64,000 bases of DNA from Ricordea florida (GCA_949710005.1 OX453285.1:9569233-9633232); one strand, 5' to 3'. Numbered from the stretch's first letter, positions 20,715 through 29,774 are shown. A program made the numbers and translations. Notes: generated by a model from the letters alone, not told the origin.

Positions 20715-22416
20715 AGCCATAAAAAATAGTAAGGGTAAGTATGATTTGTATGCTCCGGGTGATCCTTGCTATTGTAAATGTGATGTCAATTGTAAAAAAC
20801 CGAAAACCGGTAAGGGTAAATGTAAAAAATGTTTAGCGGTAAGAAAAGAATGTACTATATGTAGTAAAAATAAAGCTTATGATCTTTTAAAAACAGGCAT
20901 GGTCGGTGGTCAGTCTCAGGTTTTTGTTAGGCTTGCAATAAAAGATGAAACAAAAATTAGACCTCATAAATATAAAAATCCAAAAACATGCAAACCTATC
21001 CGTGGTGATGACGCAAACAGCTTGTATCTATTTGTATCAGGCCAAAAAATGCCGTGTGGAAAAGGGGAATATATTGAGGTAAAAAATCCAACCGATACAA
21101 AATATATTAAAAAAATTTGTAATGATATTCTTACAGATAAATTGTTCGGTTTCTGTCAAGTGGATATTCACACACCAGATAATCTTTTGGAAAAATTTGA
21201 GGAGTTACCACCTTTATTTGTTGTAGATAGTGTTCCTGAAAATTTAATACCTGATCACATGAAACAATATCAAAAAGATACAGGTAGAAAAACTATAAAA
21301 GAATCGCTAAAATTGTTAAGTGTAACCAGAGCAAAGAAAATTTTACTATATACACCGCTAATAAAATGGTATCTTAATCATGGTTTGGTAATAACCGCTG
21401 TTCATAAAATTATAAAATATCAACCGGGTAAGCCATTTGAGTGGTTTCCAAGTGAAGTAAGCGAGGCGCGAAGAGAGGGTGATATAGAGGTTATGGCTGA
21501 AATGTTACAGAAAGCGGTAAATGAAAATGAAAAAGATAAAATAGATACCATTATTAATAATTTGAAACAATTCCCCTCTGTAGCACCATTTATTGATGAA
21601 AATAAAGATATTGGAGTGTTGATTGAAAAATTACTTACAAAGTATGCTGGAAAGAAAGAATTAGGTGATACTTTTAAACTGAAGGGAAACTCATTCTATG
21701 GTAAAATGATTGAAGATAAACAAAAACACAAGAATACAAGTTATACTCAAAACGCGGATGAGGCTAATGAGGCTATTAGAAGCTCATTCTTTGAAGATAT
21801 AGAACAGATAAATGAAACATATGAAATAACAAAACGGAAACGCAGTGTAGAAATAAATACACCTTATCAGTGTGGTATAGCCGTATATCAACTATCCAAG
21901 CTTCGAATGTTAGAATTTTACCACGATTTTATTGATTATTATTTTGACAGAAGTGATTTTGAGTTAAATTATTCAGACACAGATAGCTACTACGTCTCAT
22001 TTTCGGATGAAGATTTGGATAAACTTGTAAAACCAGAACTCCGAGATGAATATTTTAGAGAAGGTAAAGCAAAATTCCTATCAACTTCAAAATATCACGA
22101 CAAAACACCAGGGCTTTTTAAGACAGAGTTTGAAGGAAAAAGAATGATTGCTCTTTCGCCAAAATGTTATTACGCCGATGATGGAAAGGGGAAAACAAAG
22201 TTTAGTTGTAAAGGGTCCATACATTATCAAAACGATATGACGTGGAATAGATACTATGAAGCTTTAGAAGGGGTAATAGATAGGGTAAAAAACACAGGTT
22301 TTAGAGTTAATAAAAACGAAATTGTAACATATACTCAAGATAAATTAGGGCTGAACGCTTACTATGATAAACGTATTGTTAGAGAAGATGGAATTCACAC
22401 AGACCCATTGTATTAA
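20704..22416 (+). pseudogene. Protein-primed DNA polymerase B: polymerase domain
   Basis: This last fragment holds the polymerase core. A Cys-rich cluster (residues 22-53) is followed by GMVGGQSQVFVR (65-76), motif A DANSLYLF (103-110), motif B KLKGNSFYG (325-333), motif C YSDTDSYY (423-430) and the K-x-Y motif SPKCYY (485-490). Inserts between the motifs have the sizes expected for protein-primed family-B enzymes (TPR1/TPR2). This part is uninterrupted to its TAA at 22414. Its apparent first codon is GTG, because it is the continuation of the exonuclease fragment. The enzyme would replicate the element using a terminal protein as primer; as it stands the gene is split into four frames. Confidence 0.9.
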
Positions 22417-22417
22417 C

Positions 22418-22643
22418 TTATTTCAAAACAGAAGCAGGCGGCAACTGAGTATCATAAGGCGCAACTTGAAGCTCCTCCCTCACAAAACCCCGTCTTGGTC
22501 CGTTTAGTAAATAATACAAAACTGGTTGATTAGATGAAACCACACTCCTAGAAATATCATAAATCTGAATACTCCATATAGGATCAGTGGCTCTTCGTTC
22601 TCCACCTTCAAGTTCACCCGGAGCTAACCGGAGCACCCGGAGC
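22418..22643 (-). pseudogene. Polinton integrase, C-terminal remnant
   Basis: The minus-strand frame of about 72 codons reads as the end of a retroviral-type integrase. A TDPIWSIQIYDI block leads into an SH3-like segment with QPVLYYLL and RGFVREELQVAP, then a Pro-rich end (TQLPPASVLK). I recognise this C-terminal pattern from Polinton integrases. The zinc domain and catalytic DDE core are absent: the frame is cut at the fold-back sequence at 22644. The stop codon lies next to the convergent stop of the polymerase. Without the core the element cannot integrate on its own. Confidence 0.6.
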
Positions 22644-22703
22644 TTTTAATCTATCCTCTCGTTCTTCATCTTAAAAGATGAAGAACGAGAGGATAGATTA
22701 AAA
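22644..22703. repeat. Perfect 29-bp fold-back (hairpin) junction
   Basis: Arms 22644-22672 and 22675-22703 are exact inverse complements separated by only two bases. The right arm belongs to the open capsid frame, so the left arm is an inverted copy of capsid coding sequence. It sits exactly between the truncated integrase and the truncated capsid gene, so it is best read as a rearrangement junction rather than a functional hairpin. Confidence 0.92.
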
Positions 22704-23582
22704 CAAGGTATTTCTTCTGTAAACATGAGGAAGCTTAGGACAAATGCGGGTGATAAGGTGGACACAGATGCAAAGGAAGTGGCTCTTGCAGTAGTACACA
22801 ACACCAAGTATCATATTCCACTAAATCATCCTATTCTCAACGATCATGGGGTTTTCTATCCAAAGGCGTTAGATCATCAACTAATATTTGAGATTACACT
22901 TGCTCCAGTTCACGATATTGTTGTTTATTCTGATACGACCAAGCCACCAACTTATAAAATCACAAACCTTGAGTTGGAATATTCTTGTATTTCAAGCGAA
23001 TACTTAGCTCGTGAGGCTCAGGCAGCTTATCAGGTTGGTAAAGGATTCTTTTATGAAAATGTCACTCTACACAAAACTTTCACCATATCCAGACCTAATG
23101 ATAGTGTTATAAACCAGCATATTAATCTACCTAGAAGGTCAATTACGGGGATATTATGTTTGTTTACATTACCATACGGTGGAGGAGCACGAGACTCTGA
23201 GAATTTTTTCAATCCAGGTATCACCTCAATCAATATCGATGTTAATGGTGTACCAAACCGTTTCTACTCTAAGGGAATGGTACCTTCAGACCTCTGGGAG
23301 TCGGTAAAGAAACGTTTCGGAAGAGATGGTGGTTCCTCGCTTCACTCGGTAAAGGAAAAGGATTTTTATACTAATAAGTTTGCTCTGTGGGTTGATATGA
23401 GAACACATCCAGATAATGGTATTCATGGAGGAGGTCTGGCCTTAAACAATGCACAAGATGGTGTAAAAATAGAAATTAAAAGAAATCTTAGTGGATCTGG
23501 TATTATGACTTGTTACATGTTTGTGGTGGCCGATGCATTAATGGAGATAATGAATTCAAACTTAAGATCAATCATGTATTAG
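22675..23582 (+). pseudogene. Polinton major capsid protein, C-terminal half
   Basis: The open frame runs upstream of the ATG at 22725 into the fold-back arm, so the 285-residue frame from that ATG is a truncated protein. It contains HIPLNHPILNDHGVFYPKAL and LIFEITLAP (near 22810-22915), which I recognise as the start of the second jelly roll in Polinton/adintovirus double-jelly-roll capsid proteins. The remainder alternates short beta-strand-like stretches and ends in MTCYMFVVADALMEI. Usual family length is roughly twice this, so the first jelly roll is missing. The packaging ATPase follows 7 bases downstream, the usual Polinton gene neighbourhood. Confidence 0.7.
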
Positions 23583-23591
23583 TTAAAAGAT
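23583..23591 (+). promoter_or_regulatory. TTAAAAGAT box before the ATPase
   Basis: TTAAAAGAT runs directly into the ATG of the ATPase gene (ATG at 23590). It is a variant of the box found before most genes of this element. Confidence 0.55.
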
Positions 23592-24235
23592 GGAAGAATT
23601 ACGAGATAAAGTTCCTTTTCATTGTATTATAACCGGTCCAACAAATTGTGGAAAGACAAAGTACATCATAGATCAGCTCCGAGGACCATTCCGAAAAGTT
23701 TTTGAATACATTGTTTTAATATGTCCAACTTTTTTCTAAAAATAAAACATATCATAATTTTGCTAATAAAGATAAACATTTCTATGTATTATCACCCGAT
23801 GCTAGTAACATTGATGAGATTAATGAAATGTTAACTGATTGTCAAACTTTATTCTCCGGAACAAATACACTAATAATTTTAGACGATTGTGCTGTTTCGA
23901 ATGATCTAAAGAAATGATCGAACAAGTTTATAGATCTAGCATTTTCTGGAAGACATCATGGTTTACCAGTTTGGGTTCTCACTCAGCAGTTAACATCGAT
24001 AGCAAAACCATTCCGGGAAAATGTGGCTTGTGTGGTCTCATTCCATAATCCATCACAGAAAGGTATGAAGATGCTTTTCGAAGATTATGGAGGTGATTTA
24101 GACTCTGAAACTAGTAAAAAGTTTGTACAACTCCTGAAAACTAAAAAATATTCTAGACTCTGTTTATGTTTACGTTATTCATTTCAATGTTATTTGGAGA
24201 TCCCTTCGGGGTGTTCTTTTCCTGCGGTGGTTTAA
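23590..24235 (+). pseudogene. FtsK/HerA-type genome packaging ATPase, broken
   Basis: The first 49 codons contain the Walker A motif GPTNCGKT (near 23632-23657). After a frameshift at a T-run (23731-23737) the second frame carries Walker B TLIILDDC (near 23868-23892), then a TGA at 23917-23919 where an Arg codon (CGA to TGA) is likely ancestral, then a sensor-like VWVLTQQ block and a C-terminal domain ending at 24235. This A32-like ATPase pumps DNA into capsids in Polintons and many large DNA viruses. It has two independent lesions: one homopolymer frameshift that could be a sequencing error, and one transition-type stop that is probably real. Confidence 0.88.
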
Positions 24236-24260
24236 AAGAATAAAATGTTTTATTACAAAA

Positions 24261-24269
24261 TTAAAAGAT
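24261..24269 (+). promoter_or_regulatory. TTAAAAGAT box before the 176-residue gene
   Basis: It overlaps the ATG at 24268, like the box before the ATPase. Confidence 0.5.
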
Positions 24270-24798
24270 GACAGAAGTTGAAGATTATATTGAAGAACAG
24301 GTAGAGGTAAAAGATGATGTAAAATATAATGATGATATTGAAATAAAACAAGAATCACTGGCTATTCTCGCATCTCTTGGGACTACAAAGGAATATTTGG
24401 GTGTTGATATGAGTCTAGGTGATATAAAGAAACTCACAGAAAAAGACATTGAAAAATATTATAATCGATATCAGGCGGTATTAGGTAAGAAAATTAGTGG
24501 CGGATTAGTAGATTCATCTCTTCAATTAGTTTCTCAAGTCATTTCTTACGTGGTTCCTGTGGATGATATAGAAGCTCTTTGTAAAGATTTGAAGAATGAT
24601 GATTTGGTTAATCGTGAACTGACAAACATTGTAGGTCTCTTAGCATTAAAAGCAGGAAGATTAGCAGCACTTGCTAGCGGACTATTCCAGGTTGCTAAAC
24701 ACATTAAAATCAACAAAATACAAGAAGTTTCAAAAACTAATACAGAGGATTCCAACAAAACTGAGCAGGCTGTTGGTGGGTATGATACTGTCTACTAA
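24268..24798 (+). CDS. Polinton accessory protein, 176 residues
   Basis: An intact frame with an acidic N-terminus (residues 1-30), a helical middle with ILASLGTTKEYLGVDMSLGD, and a hydrophobic stretch near residues 125-145 (GLLALKAGRLAALASGLFQV) that could be a membrane or amphipathic helix. The C-terminus is polar. I recall similar proteins in other cnidarian Polintons but know no function. It sits 32 bases after the ATPase, at the start of a co-oriented cluster of five likely virion genes. It is preceded by a TTAAAAGAT box and could be a minor virion component. Confidence 0.7.
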   Translation: MTEVEDYIEEQVEVKDDVKYNDDIEIKQESLAILASLGTTKEYLGVDMSLGDIKKLTEKDIEKYYNRYQAVLGKKISGGLVDSSLQLVSQVISYVVPVDDIEALCKDLKNDDLVNRELTNIVGLLALKAGRLAALASGLFQVAKHIKINKIQEVSKTNTEDSNKTEQAVGGYDTVY

Positions 24799-24809
24799 GC
24801 ATGATATGA

Positions 24810-24818
24810 TTTAAAGAT
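24810..24818 (+). promoter_or_regulatory. TTTAAAGAT box, with TTCTTAATGAT extension
   Basis: It is located 26 bases before the ATG at 24844. The extended form TTTAAAGATTTCTTA is repeated almost exactly before the genes at 25347 and 26013. Confidence 0.75.
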
Positions 24819-24843
24819 TTCTTAATGATATGTAAAAAAAATC

Positions 24844-25287
24844 ATGTCTGAAGAAGTTGTTGAACAAATTCCGGCTCAGCCCGGCCCGCTCTTCGAGCGA
24901 ATTACAAAGGATCCTCCTACTAATGTTCCCAAAAAGAAAGAGGAAGATCCTAAAAAAGTTGCTGCAGGTAAGAAATTAGCTGAATATAATAAAAAAGCAA
25001 AAGAAGCGTTAGCTAGGGAAATGAAACGTGAAGAAGAAACTAAAAATGAAGAAAAAGAAGAAAAGGAAAATAAAAATACAGAGAGTGAACCAAAAGCATG
25101 GATTCCAGAGCTATCTTTTACTACTGTATTATCCATTGTAGGAATAGGGTTTACAGCATTTGATATGTTTATGAGATATTATAAAAACAGAATACCTGAT
25201 TTATCACAAGTTCCAACTAATGTTTCACAAATGTCACAACCTACAAAGATTCCTGTACCACAACCACCAAAAATAGGAATGTTATAA
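24844..25287 (+). CDS. Polinton membrane protein, 147 residues
   Basis: An intact frame. Residues 28-85 form a Lys/Glu-rich helical segment that includes KKVAAGKKLAEYNKKAKEAL. A single transmembrane segment follows at about residues 93-110 (FTTVLSIVGIGFTAFDMFM), then a short basic stretch and a Pro/Gln-rich tail (KIPVPQPPKIG). The AAGKKLAEYNKK pattern recurs, as I remember, in small proteins of other Polintons. A charged N-terminal region plus one membrane anchor would fit a protein linking capsid, DNA or membrane; this is inferred. Its promoter-like box is one of the three best-conserved in the element. Confidence 0.72.
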   Translation: MSEEVVEQIPAQPGPLFERITKDPPTNVPKKKEEDPKKVAAGKKLAEYNKKAKEALAREMKREEETKNEEKEEKENKNTESEPKAWIPELSFTTVLSIVGIGFTAFDMFMRYYKNRIPDLSQVPTNVSQMSQPTKIPVPQPPKIGML

Positions 25288-25314
25288 GGACGAATCTAAA
25301 GATGAAATAAGTAG

Positions 25315-25323
25315 TTTAAAGAT
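25315..25323 (+). promoter_or_regulatory. TTTAAAGAT box, with TTCTTACTG extension
   Basis: It is located 24 bases before the ATG at 25347. The sequence from the box to GTAAAAAATT closely matches those at 24810 and 25981. Confidence 0.75.
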
Positions 25324-25346
25324 TTCTTACTGTTTAGTAAAAAATT

Positions 25347-25565
25347 ATGTCAACTGAAAACAAACTTGTGAAAACTGTTACTGAATCAGCAGTACTTATC
25401 GGATTAGCAGCTGGAGTTGGATATGTAGCTAAAAAAGCTCTTAAAGAATCATTTATGAACGATCCCTCCTCAAGTATTACAAACTATGCTAAATGGGTGG
25501 TTGTATTGTCAGGTAGTATGTACCTAAAAACATATTTAGAGGATCAAAAGATTTTACCAAATTAA
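25347..25565 (+). CDS. Polinton small membrane protein, 72 residues
   Basis: A small intact frame with two hydrophobic segments: residues about 13-30 (ESAVLIGLAAGVGYVAKKAL) and 47-61 (YAKWVVVLSGSMYLKTYL), separated by a polar loop. The size, the two-helix layout and the shared promoter-like box with neighbouring genes argue that it is real rather than a chance frame. The stop is 6 bases before the next start. The function is unknown; a virion membrane protein is a reasonable guess. Confidence 0.65.
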   Translation: MSTENKLVKTVTESAVLIGLAAGVGYVAKKALKESFMNDPSSSITNYAKWVVVLSGSMYLKTYLEDQKILPN

Positions 25566-25569
25566 AGAT
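25561..25569 (+). promoter_or_regulatory. ATTAAAGAT box before the 130-residue gene
   Basis: ATTAAAGAT lies 2 bases before the ATG at 25572 and overlaps the end of the preceding gene. Confidence 0.55.
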
Positions 25570-25571
25570 TT

Positions 25572-25964
25572 ATGGCAGCAATAGCAATGATGGTTGGTGG
25601 AGCTATATTGAATGCAACTACATTTGTTGGTGGCTCATATCTTGCAAAATATCTCTCAGGTGATAAAACAGATGCAGAACGAATACGACATGATAAGGCA
25701 TTAGAAAAATATCAAAAAGATTATGCTACATATCAGGAAAATAGACAGAATCTAATTGATTGGAAAGTACAACAAAAGGATGCAAAATATCAGGCATCAA
25801 AAAATATTTCAACTACCGATGAAGCTTTGAAATTTTATAGTCAAACACATGAACCAAAATTCTCTGATTATTATAGACCCAGTGACAATCAAAAGATGGG
25901 TGAAATGGTATATGTAGGTGGTGGTATGTTAGCGTTGGGTTATGTGGTTAGTAAATTCTTTTAG
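25572..25964 (+). CDS. Polinton virion-type membrane protein, 130 residues
   Basis: An intact frame with an N-terminal hydrophobic segment (MVGGAILNATTFVGGSYLAK), a central charged helix (residues about 32-80, including RIRHDKALEKYQKDYATYQE), a conserved-looking EPKFSDYYRPSDNQKMGEM block, and a C-terminal hydrophobic segment (GGGMLALGYVVSKFF). I recall homologues with the same layout in many cnidarian Polintons; no function is known to me. A hairpin anchored at both ends in a membrane, with a helical middle, is the simplest reading. The gene is tightly packed between its neighbours. Confidence 0.75.
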   Translation: MAAIAMMVGGAILNATTFVGGSYLAKYLSGDKTDAERIRHDKALEKYQKDYATYQENRQNLIDWKVQQKDAKYQASKNISTTDEALKFYSQTHEPKFSDYYRPSDNQKMGEMVYVGGGMLALGYVVSKFF

Positions 25965-25980
25965 TGAAGTGTGTGATCAG

Positions 25981-25989
25981 TTTAAAGAT
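25981..25989 (+). promoter_or_regulatory. TTTAAAGAT box, with TTCTTACTGAT extension
   Basis: It is located 24 bases before the ATG at 26013. It is one of three near-identical extended copies. Confidence 0.75.
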
Positions 25990-26012
25990 TTCTTACTGAT
26001 GAGTAAAAAATC

Positions 26013-27218
26013 ATGGCAGATGTTGAAGAAATACCGGACAAAGAAAATCCCTTTGATACAACAGCTGATTTGGGTGGAGATGATAAGGATGAAACACTAT
26101 ATATGAGTCCAAATACATCCACAACTATTCCTGATGATAATGAGGAGGAAGAAACTGGATTTGGTGGTGATGAATTTGATCCACTAATAGCTAGGGAAAG
26201 AAAAGAAGATAATAGATCTCTAGCTTTTAAAAAGATAGAAGAGAAGTTCTACAATTTTGATCCATTAAATTCACCATTTAGTGCGAGAATTGATGATAGG
26301 GGACGAGTATTGGTTAGATTGACTGATCGAGCTGATAATAAGGAGCATTTACTTATTAACTCTAATGGAGATTTGGTAAAAAACCATGATACACTTCCTA
26401 TTACAATCAGGAGAGCAATTGGTATTGATTCTCAGACTCTTATTCTAAATAATAATAAACTAATTGATGATTTGAATGAAAAGAATGAAGAAAATAGAGA
26501 TTTACTAACTGCGTTAAATGGACTAAAATCAGTAACGGAAACAAGTGATTTGGAAATACAACAACACATTAATAATGATAAAGAAAATCGTAGAATAATT
26601 GAACAACAACAAACTAGAATTGCAGAAATTGAAAGTTTTTTAGACTTAGCAGTTAAACAAAAGACAGAATCAAAAATAGAGATTGATAAACTTTTAGTTG
26701 AATTAAAACAATACAAAGATGAGTTAGAAAAAAATAAAAGGGGGTTATCAAATTTAACAAAGGTAGAACAAAGTAGAGATCGTTTACAATCCAGGGTTAA
26801 TGAATTTGAAGAACTATCGAGAAAGAAGATAATTTTAAATCAAGAACAAATAAGTGATCTAGAGAGAAAAAATGATGAAATACTTAAAAAGATGCCTCTT
26901 CGTGATCGTGTGAAGGCTATATTCAAAAAGTATGGTTTTACAGTCTTTGCTGTTGTGAGTGCAGTAGGTGTAGTCATTGGTGTTATCGTTTCTAATCTTT
27001 CTAAAGGTCTAACCACATTGGGAAAAGGTGTGGGAAATGGTTTGAAAACGATTGGTAAGAAACTCGGTGAAATATTGCCTGGGGTGGTTGGAGCGATCGT
27101 GAGCTTTCTTTTCAAGACTGCAGGGGAGGTTATTGGATTTTTAGGTAAGAATGCTTGGTTATTGATAATGGCTGTGGTTCTATATTTTGTGGAACAGTTT
27201 AAAAAGAAGAGACAATAA
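26013..27218 (+). CDS. Polinton coiled-coil membrane protein, 401 residues
   Basis: An intact frame in four parts: an acidic N-terminus (1-75), a folded region with SPFSARIDDRGRVLVRLTDR, a long coiled coil (about 150-290, rich in Glu/Lys/Gln), and a strongly hydrophobic C-terminus with RDRVKAIFKKYGFTVFAV and several Gly/Ala-rich membrane segments ending in WLLIMAVVLYFVEQFKKKRQ. I recall the C-terminal part as highly conserved among cnidarian Polintons. A protein with a long stalk and multiple membrane segments could be a virion membrane or spike-like component; the role is not known to me. Confidence 0.78.
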   Translation: MADVEEIPDKENPFDTTADLGGDDKDETLYMSPNTSTTIPDDNEEEETGFGGDEFDPLIARERKEDNRSLAFKKIEEKFYNFDPLNSPFSARIDDRGRVLVRLTDRADNKEHLLINSNGDLVKNHDTLPITIRRAIGIDSQTLILNNNKLIDDLNEKNEENRDLLTALNGLKSVTETSDLEIQQHINNDKENRRIIEQQQTRIAEIESFLDLAVKQKTESKIEIDKLLVELKQYKDELEKNKRGLSNLTKVEQSRDRLQSRVNEFEELSRKKIILNQEQISDLERKNDEILKKMPLRDRVKAIFKKYGFTVFAVVSAVGVVIGVIVSNLSKGLTTLGKGVGNGLKTIGKKLGEILPGVVGAIVSFLFKTAGEVIGFLGKNAWLLIMAVVLYFVEQFKKKRQ

Positions 27219-27237
27219 CAAAACCTTCCCGAATTCA

Positions 27238-27246
27238 TTTAAAGAT
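27238..27246 (+). promoter_or_regulatory. TTTAAAGAT box before the 198-residue gene
   Basis: It is located 26 bases before the ATG at 27272 and followed by ATCATGTTGATCAGTAAAA, similar in layout to the three extended boxes. Confidence 0.7.
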
Positions 27247-27271
27247 ATCATGTTGATCAGTAAAATACAAT

Positions 27272-27868
27272 ATGGATGACTACAATAGAATTTATCCACA
27301 ATTACCAATGAATGGTGATCCAAATAATTTCAGACTACAAAAGTCATGCGAAGTACTACAAAATCTTGAGAAGGAAATTAAACATTACGAGGATGTTAGG
27401 AAAAAATACAATAGAGCGAGGGGTATATTTACAAAAATCAGTGTTGGTAGTGGGGTGTTTTCAGTTATTTTATCTGCAAGTGGACTTGGAACCTCCCTTA
27501 CTGGTTTTGGTGCTGCTGTTGGTATCCCATTAGGAGCGGTGGGAGGTATTTGTGGGGGAATATCGGTTGGATTCGGTGCTGCTTCTAAACGGCTTTCCCA
27601 TAAAGTTAGTAAACATGAACAGACAGTTTCTCTGGCAAAAGCAAAAGTAAACACCATTAACGATTTGGTTTCAAAGGCACTGAAAGATAACGCTATCTCT
27701 GACCAAGAATTTTCGCTAATTTTATCAGAGGTGGACAAGTTTGAAAAACTAAAACTAGAAATCCGCCAAAAAACTCGGAAAGATACAGAAAAAAACTTAA
27801 ATATGAATCAGATAAGAACAGAGGTTCGTGCGGAAATATTAAAGGAGTTAACAGCTCCCGTACGTTGA
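27272..27868 (+). CDS. Polinton Gly/Ala-rich membrane protein, 198 residues
   Basis: An intact frame. A helical, charged N-terminus (about 20-50) leads into a Gly/Ala/Ser-rich hydrophobic region (52-105, including GLGTSLTGFGAAVGIPLGAV), then a conserved-looking KRLSHKVSKHEQTVSLAKAK block and a C-terminal coiled coil with DNAISDQEFSLILSEVDKFE. I remember the same architecture in numerous cnidarian Polinton proteins. It resembles membrane-active or pore-forming helical proteins only in composition, so no activity can be assigned. It has its own upstream box. Confidence 0.75.
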   Translation: MDDYNRIYPQLPMNGDPNNFRLQKSCEVLQNLEKEIKHYEDVRKKYNRARGIFTKISVGSGVFSVILSASGLGTSLTGFGAAVGIPLGAVGGICGGISVGFGAASKRLSHKVSKHEQTVSLAKAKVNTINDLVSKALKDNAISDQEFSLILSEVDKFEKLKLEIRQKTRKDTEKNLNMNQIRTEVRAEILKELTAPVR

Positions 27869-27987
27869 AAATGTCATTTGAGAGAACTCCTGTAGGATGT
27901 AATTGTTTTGCTGGTATTAGAAAAGAACGGTATTAGAATAAACCGGAGGTGATTTAAAAGCATCCTATTATCAACTTAAATAATAAG
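27869..27987 (+). promoter_or_regulatory. Leader of the 527-residue gene with TTTAAAAG box
   Basis: A GATTTAAAAG box at 27951-27960 lies 27 bases before the ATG at 27988. It is a weaker match than the others. Nothing else is recognised. Confidence 0.4.
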
Positions 27988-29571
27988 ATGACACTCAAGG
28001 ATTTCAGAAATAAATATCCAAATGCTAATCAAAGCCAATTTGAAGTTGTAGCTGATCCGTATGGTGGATACATTAGGTGGAGATTCAATGGGATAACAAT
28101 CATGTCTAATGATGATCCTACCGGAAAAACATGGACTGACGACCTATCACCCCGTTTGAAAAGGCTTTTATGGAAGGATTTAGGGTTGGATGATCCTTCG
28201 GGGTTTACCTCTGATGAATTAAGTTCATTCCCAAAGAGTTTAACTATGACTAATCGAAGCTATCCTATACCTGCAATTGATTTTGATGACTTTACAAGTG
28301 ACATTACAAAAATGTTAACCTCACTGGATATATATGTGTCAAATAAGAAGAAATTCACAGCAAAGATGAGAAACATATTTACATCCCAAGTTGTGACTTT
28401 CAAATTTGGAAAACAAAGTAGAAAATGGTTGAATGCTCCTGATATGAATTATTGGCCTCAACAACTTAACTTTGCAGTATGGTGTGCGACCTCAGGATGT
28501 GGGATAAGTCCTTTTGAAAGTCTAAATTACCCTAAAGTAGTGAATAGCTTCATTAAGTTTCATATATATTTCACAGTAAGGAGGATATTATATGAATTGA
28601 GTCTTCCCTTACCTGATGAACAACCTTTTGTAATAAACAACAATCCCTATAGTAAAGTAGCATATCAGCGATTGTGCACTGAATTCGGAATTGCTAATAA
28701 TTCTGACTTTAGATGGAAAGGTGGTCGAAATTGTGGATTGGGAGATATATTCCTTGATTATGGTGCTGGATACCGACCGGAGGGAGGAACTAACGGAAAA
28801 GGTGGAGGATATCAAAATGTGCATATTGTAAGGAATTATGATGATGAAGCAGATCAGTGGCCTGGTGAAGGTGGTAAATTTGCAGATGAAGGAGGTAAGA
28901 AAGAAAAGGGTAATCTCATCTCATTTATCCGTAATGATGACTTTGCTGATTTCAAATATGCTTGGTTTATCCCAACAAGTGGTCATGGACTCACTAAAGC
29001 TGGACTTGGTAGATTGAATCGATCTGCTGAAGCTTTTGTTTACTGTATATTGGGAGCGCAAGTCAACACTAGAAACTCGATTTACGGTAATGGTGGTGGG
29101 GCGATAGAGACACAACAAGAATTCTTATCCTTATTTGAAAGTAGTGTGATCGAGAATGACATTTCTAGTTCGATCCAAAGATATCAATTAGCTGTACAGG
29201 AAGCGAAATTACGACTTGATTTAGCTATTGCTCCTGGTGTATGGTTAATGCCTAGTAATATGATAATCAACACTGAAAGCGTGACTGGTTTTAACAACAA
29301 ACTTATGAAAGCGAGTAATGATATGAATTTTGGTGTGAATAATTCCATAAACACTGAAGCAAAACAGGTTGGAATAAGTCATAACATGGGATCCTCAAAG
29401 GTAAAGTTACCACATAGAACTGAAACGAAACCAAAACCCTCAACGAAAACAGACTCAACGGAAACATACTCAACAAAGCATGAAAATAATATTGACTCAA
29501 CGCAACATGAAGATAATATATTAGCATTTATGGTTGTCGCTGGTGGATTAGCGTGGTATCTATTTCGGTAG
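27988..29571 (+). CDS. Polinton large conserved protein, 527 residues
   Basis: This is the longest intact frame of the element. It contains LSPRLKRLLWKDLGLDDPSG, SLTMTNRSYPIPAIDFDDF, and a striking block KWLNAPDMNYWPQQLNFAVW followed by CATSGCGIS. A Gly-rich region (about 250-300) and a Ser/Thr/Pro-rich stalk (about 455-505) lead to a C-terminal hydrophobic segment (ILAFMVVAGGLAWYLFR) that is probably a membrane anchor. I recall the same protein in many cnidarian Polintons. A long ectodomain on a stalk with a membrane anchor would fit a virion surface protein, but no fold is recognised and this is only inference. Confidence 0.78.
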   Translation: MTLKDFRNKYPNANQSQFEVVADPYGGYIRWRFNGITIMSNDDPTGKTWTDDLSPRLKRLLWKDLGLDDPSGFTSDELSSFPKSLTMTNRSYPIPAIDFDDFTSDITKMLTSLDIYVSNKKKFTAKMRNIFTSQVVTFKFGKQSRKWLNAPDMNYWPQQLNFAVWCATSGCGISPFESLNYPKVVNSFIKFHIYFTVRRILYELSLPLPDEQPFVINNNPYSKVAYQRLCTEFGIANNSDFRWKGGRNCGLGDIFLDYGAGYRPEGGTNGKGGGYQNVHIVRNYDDEADQWPGEGGKFADEGGKKEKGNLISFIRNDDFADFKYAWFIPTSGHGLTKAGLGRLNRSAEAFVYCILGAQVNTRNSIYGNGGGAIETQQEFLSLFESSVIENDISSSIQRYQLAVQEAKLRLDLAIAPGVWLMPSNMIINTESVTGFNNKLMKASNDMNFGVNNSINTEAKQVGISHNMGSSKVKLPHRTETKPKPSTKTDSTETYSTKHENNIDSTQHEDNILAFMVVAGGLAWYLFR

Positions 29572-29576
29572 ATGAC

Positions 29577-29725
29577 TGTTTTTTCAGCTTACGCGTAAGT
29601 CGTTTTTTATCACAGGTTAATTAACATAACAATTTTTTTCAGCTTACGCGTAAGTCGTTTTTTATCACAGGTTAATTAACATAACAATTTTTTTTCAGCT
29701 TACGTGTAAGTCGTTTTTTATCATG
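29577..29725. repeat. Three tandem 55-bp repeats with 12-bp palindrome
   Basis: The unit CAGCTTACGCGTAAGTCG (starting at 29585, 29640 and 29696) is followed by TTTTTTATCACAGGTTAATTAAC. It contains a perfect 12-base palindrome CTTACGCGTAAG (CTTACGTGTAAG in copy 3) and a 10-base palindrome GTTAATTAAC. It is the only such array in the element and could be a replication, packaging or regulatory site. Confidence 0.9.
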
Positions 29726-29742
29726 GGTTTTGATTATAGAAA

Positions 29743-29751
29743 TTTAAAGAT
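29743..29751 (+). promoter_or_regulatory. TTTAAAGAT box before the 211-residue gene
   Basis: It is located 24 bases before the ATG at 29775, just after the tandem palindromic repeats. Confidence 0.7.
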
Positions 29752-29774
29752 GAATATGGTGTAATCAAAACAAA

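Noticed and set aside
22725-23582. A complete 285-residue capsid protein starting at the ATG at 22725
   Set aside because: The frame is open upstream into the fold-back arm and the family protein is about twice as long, so this is a truncated C-terminal part.
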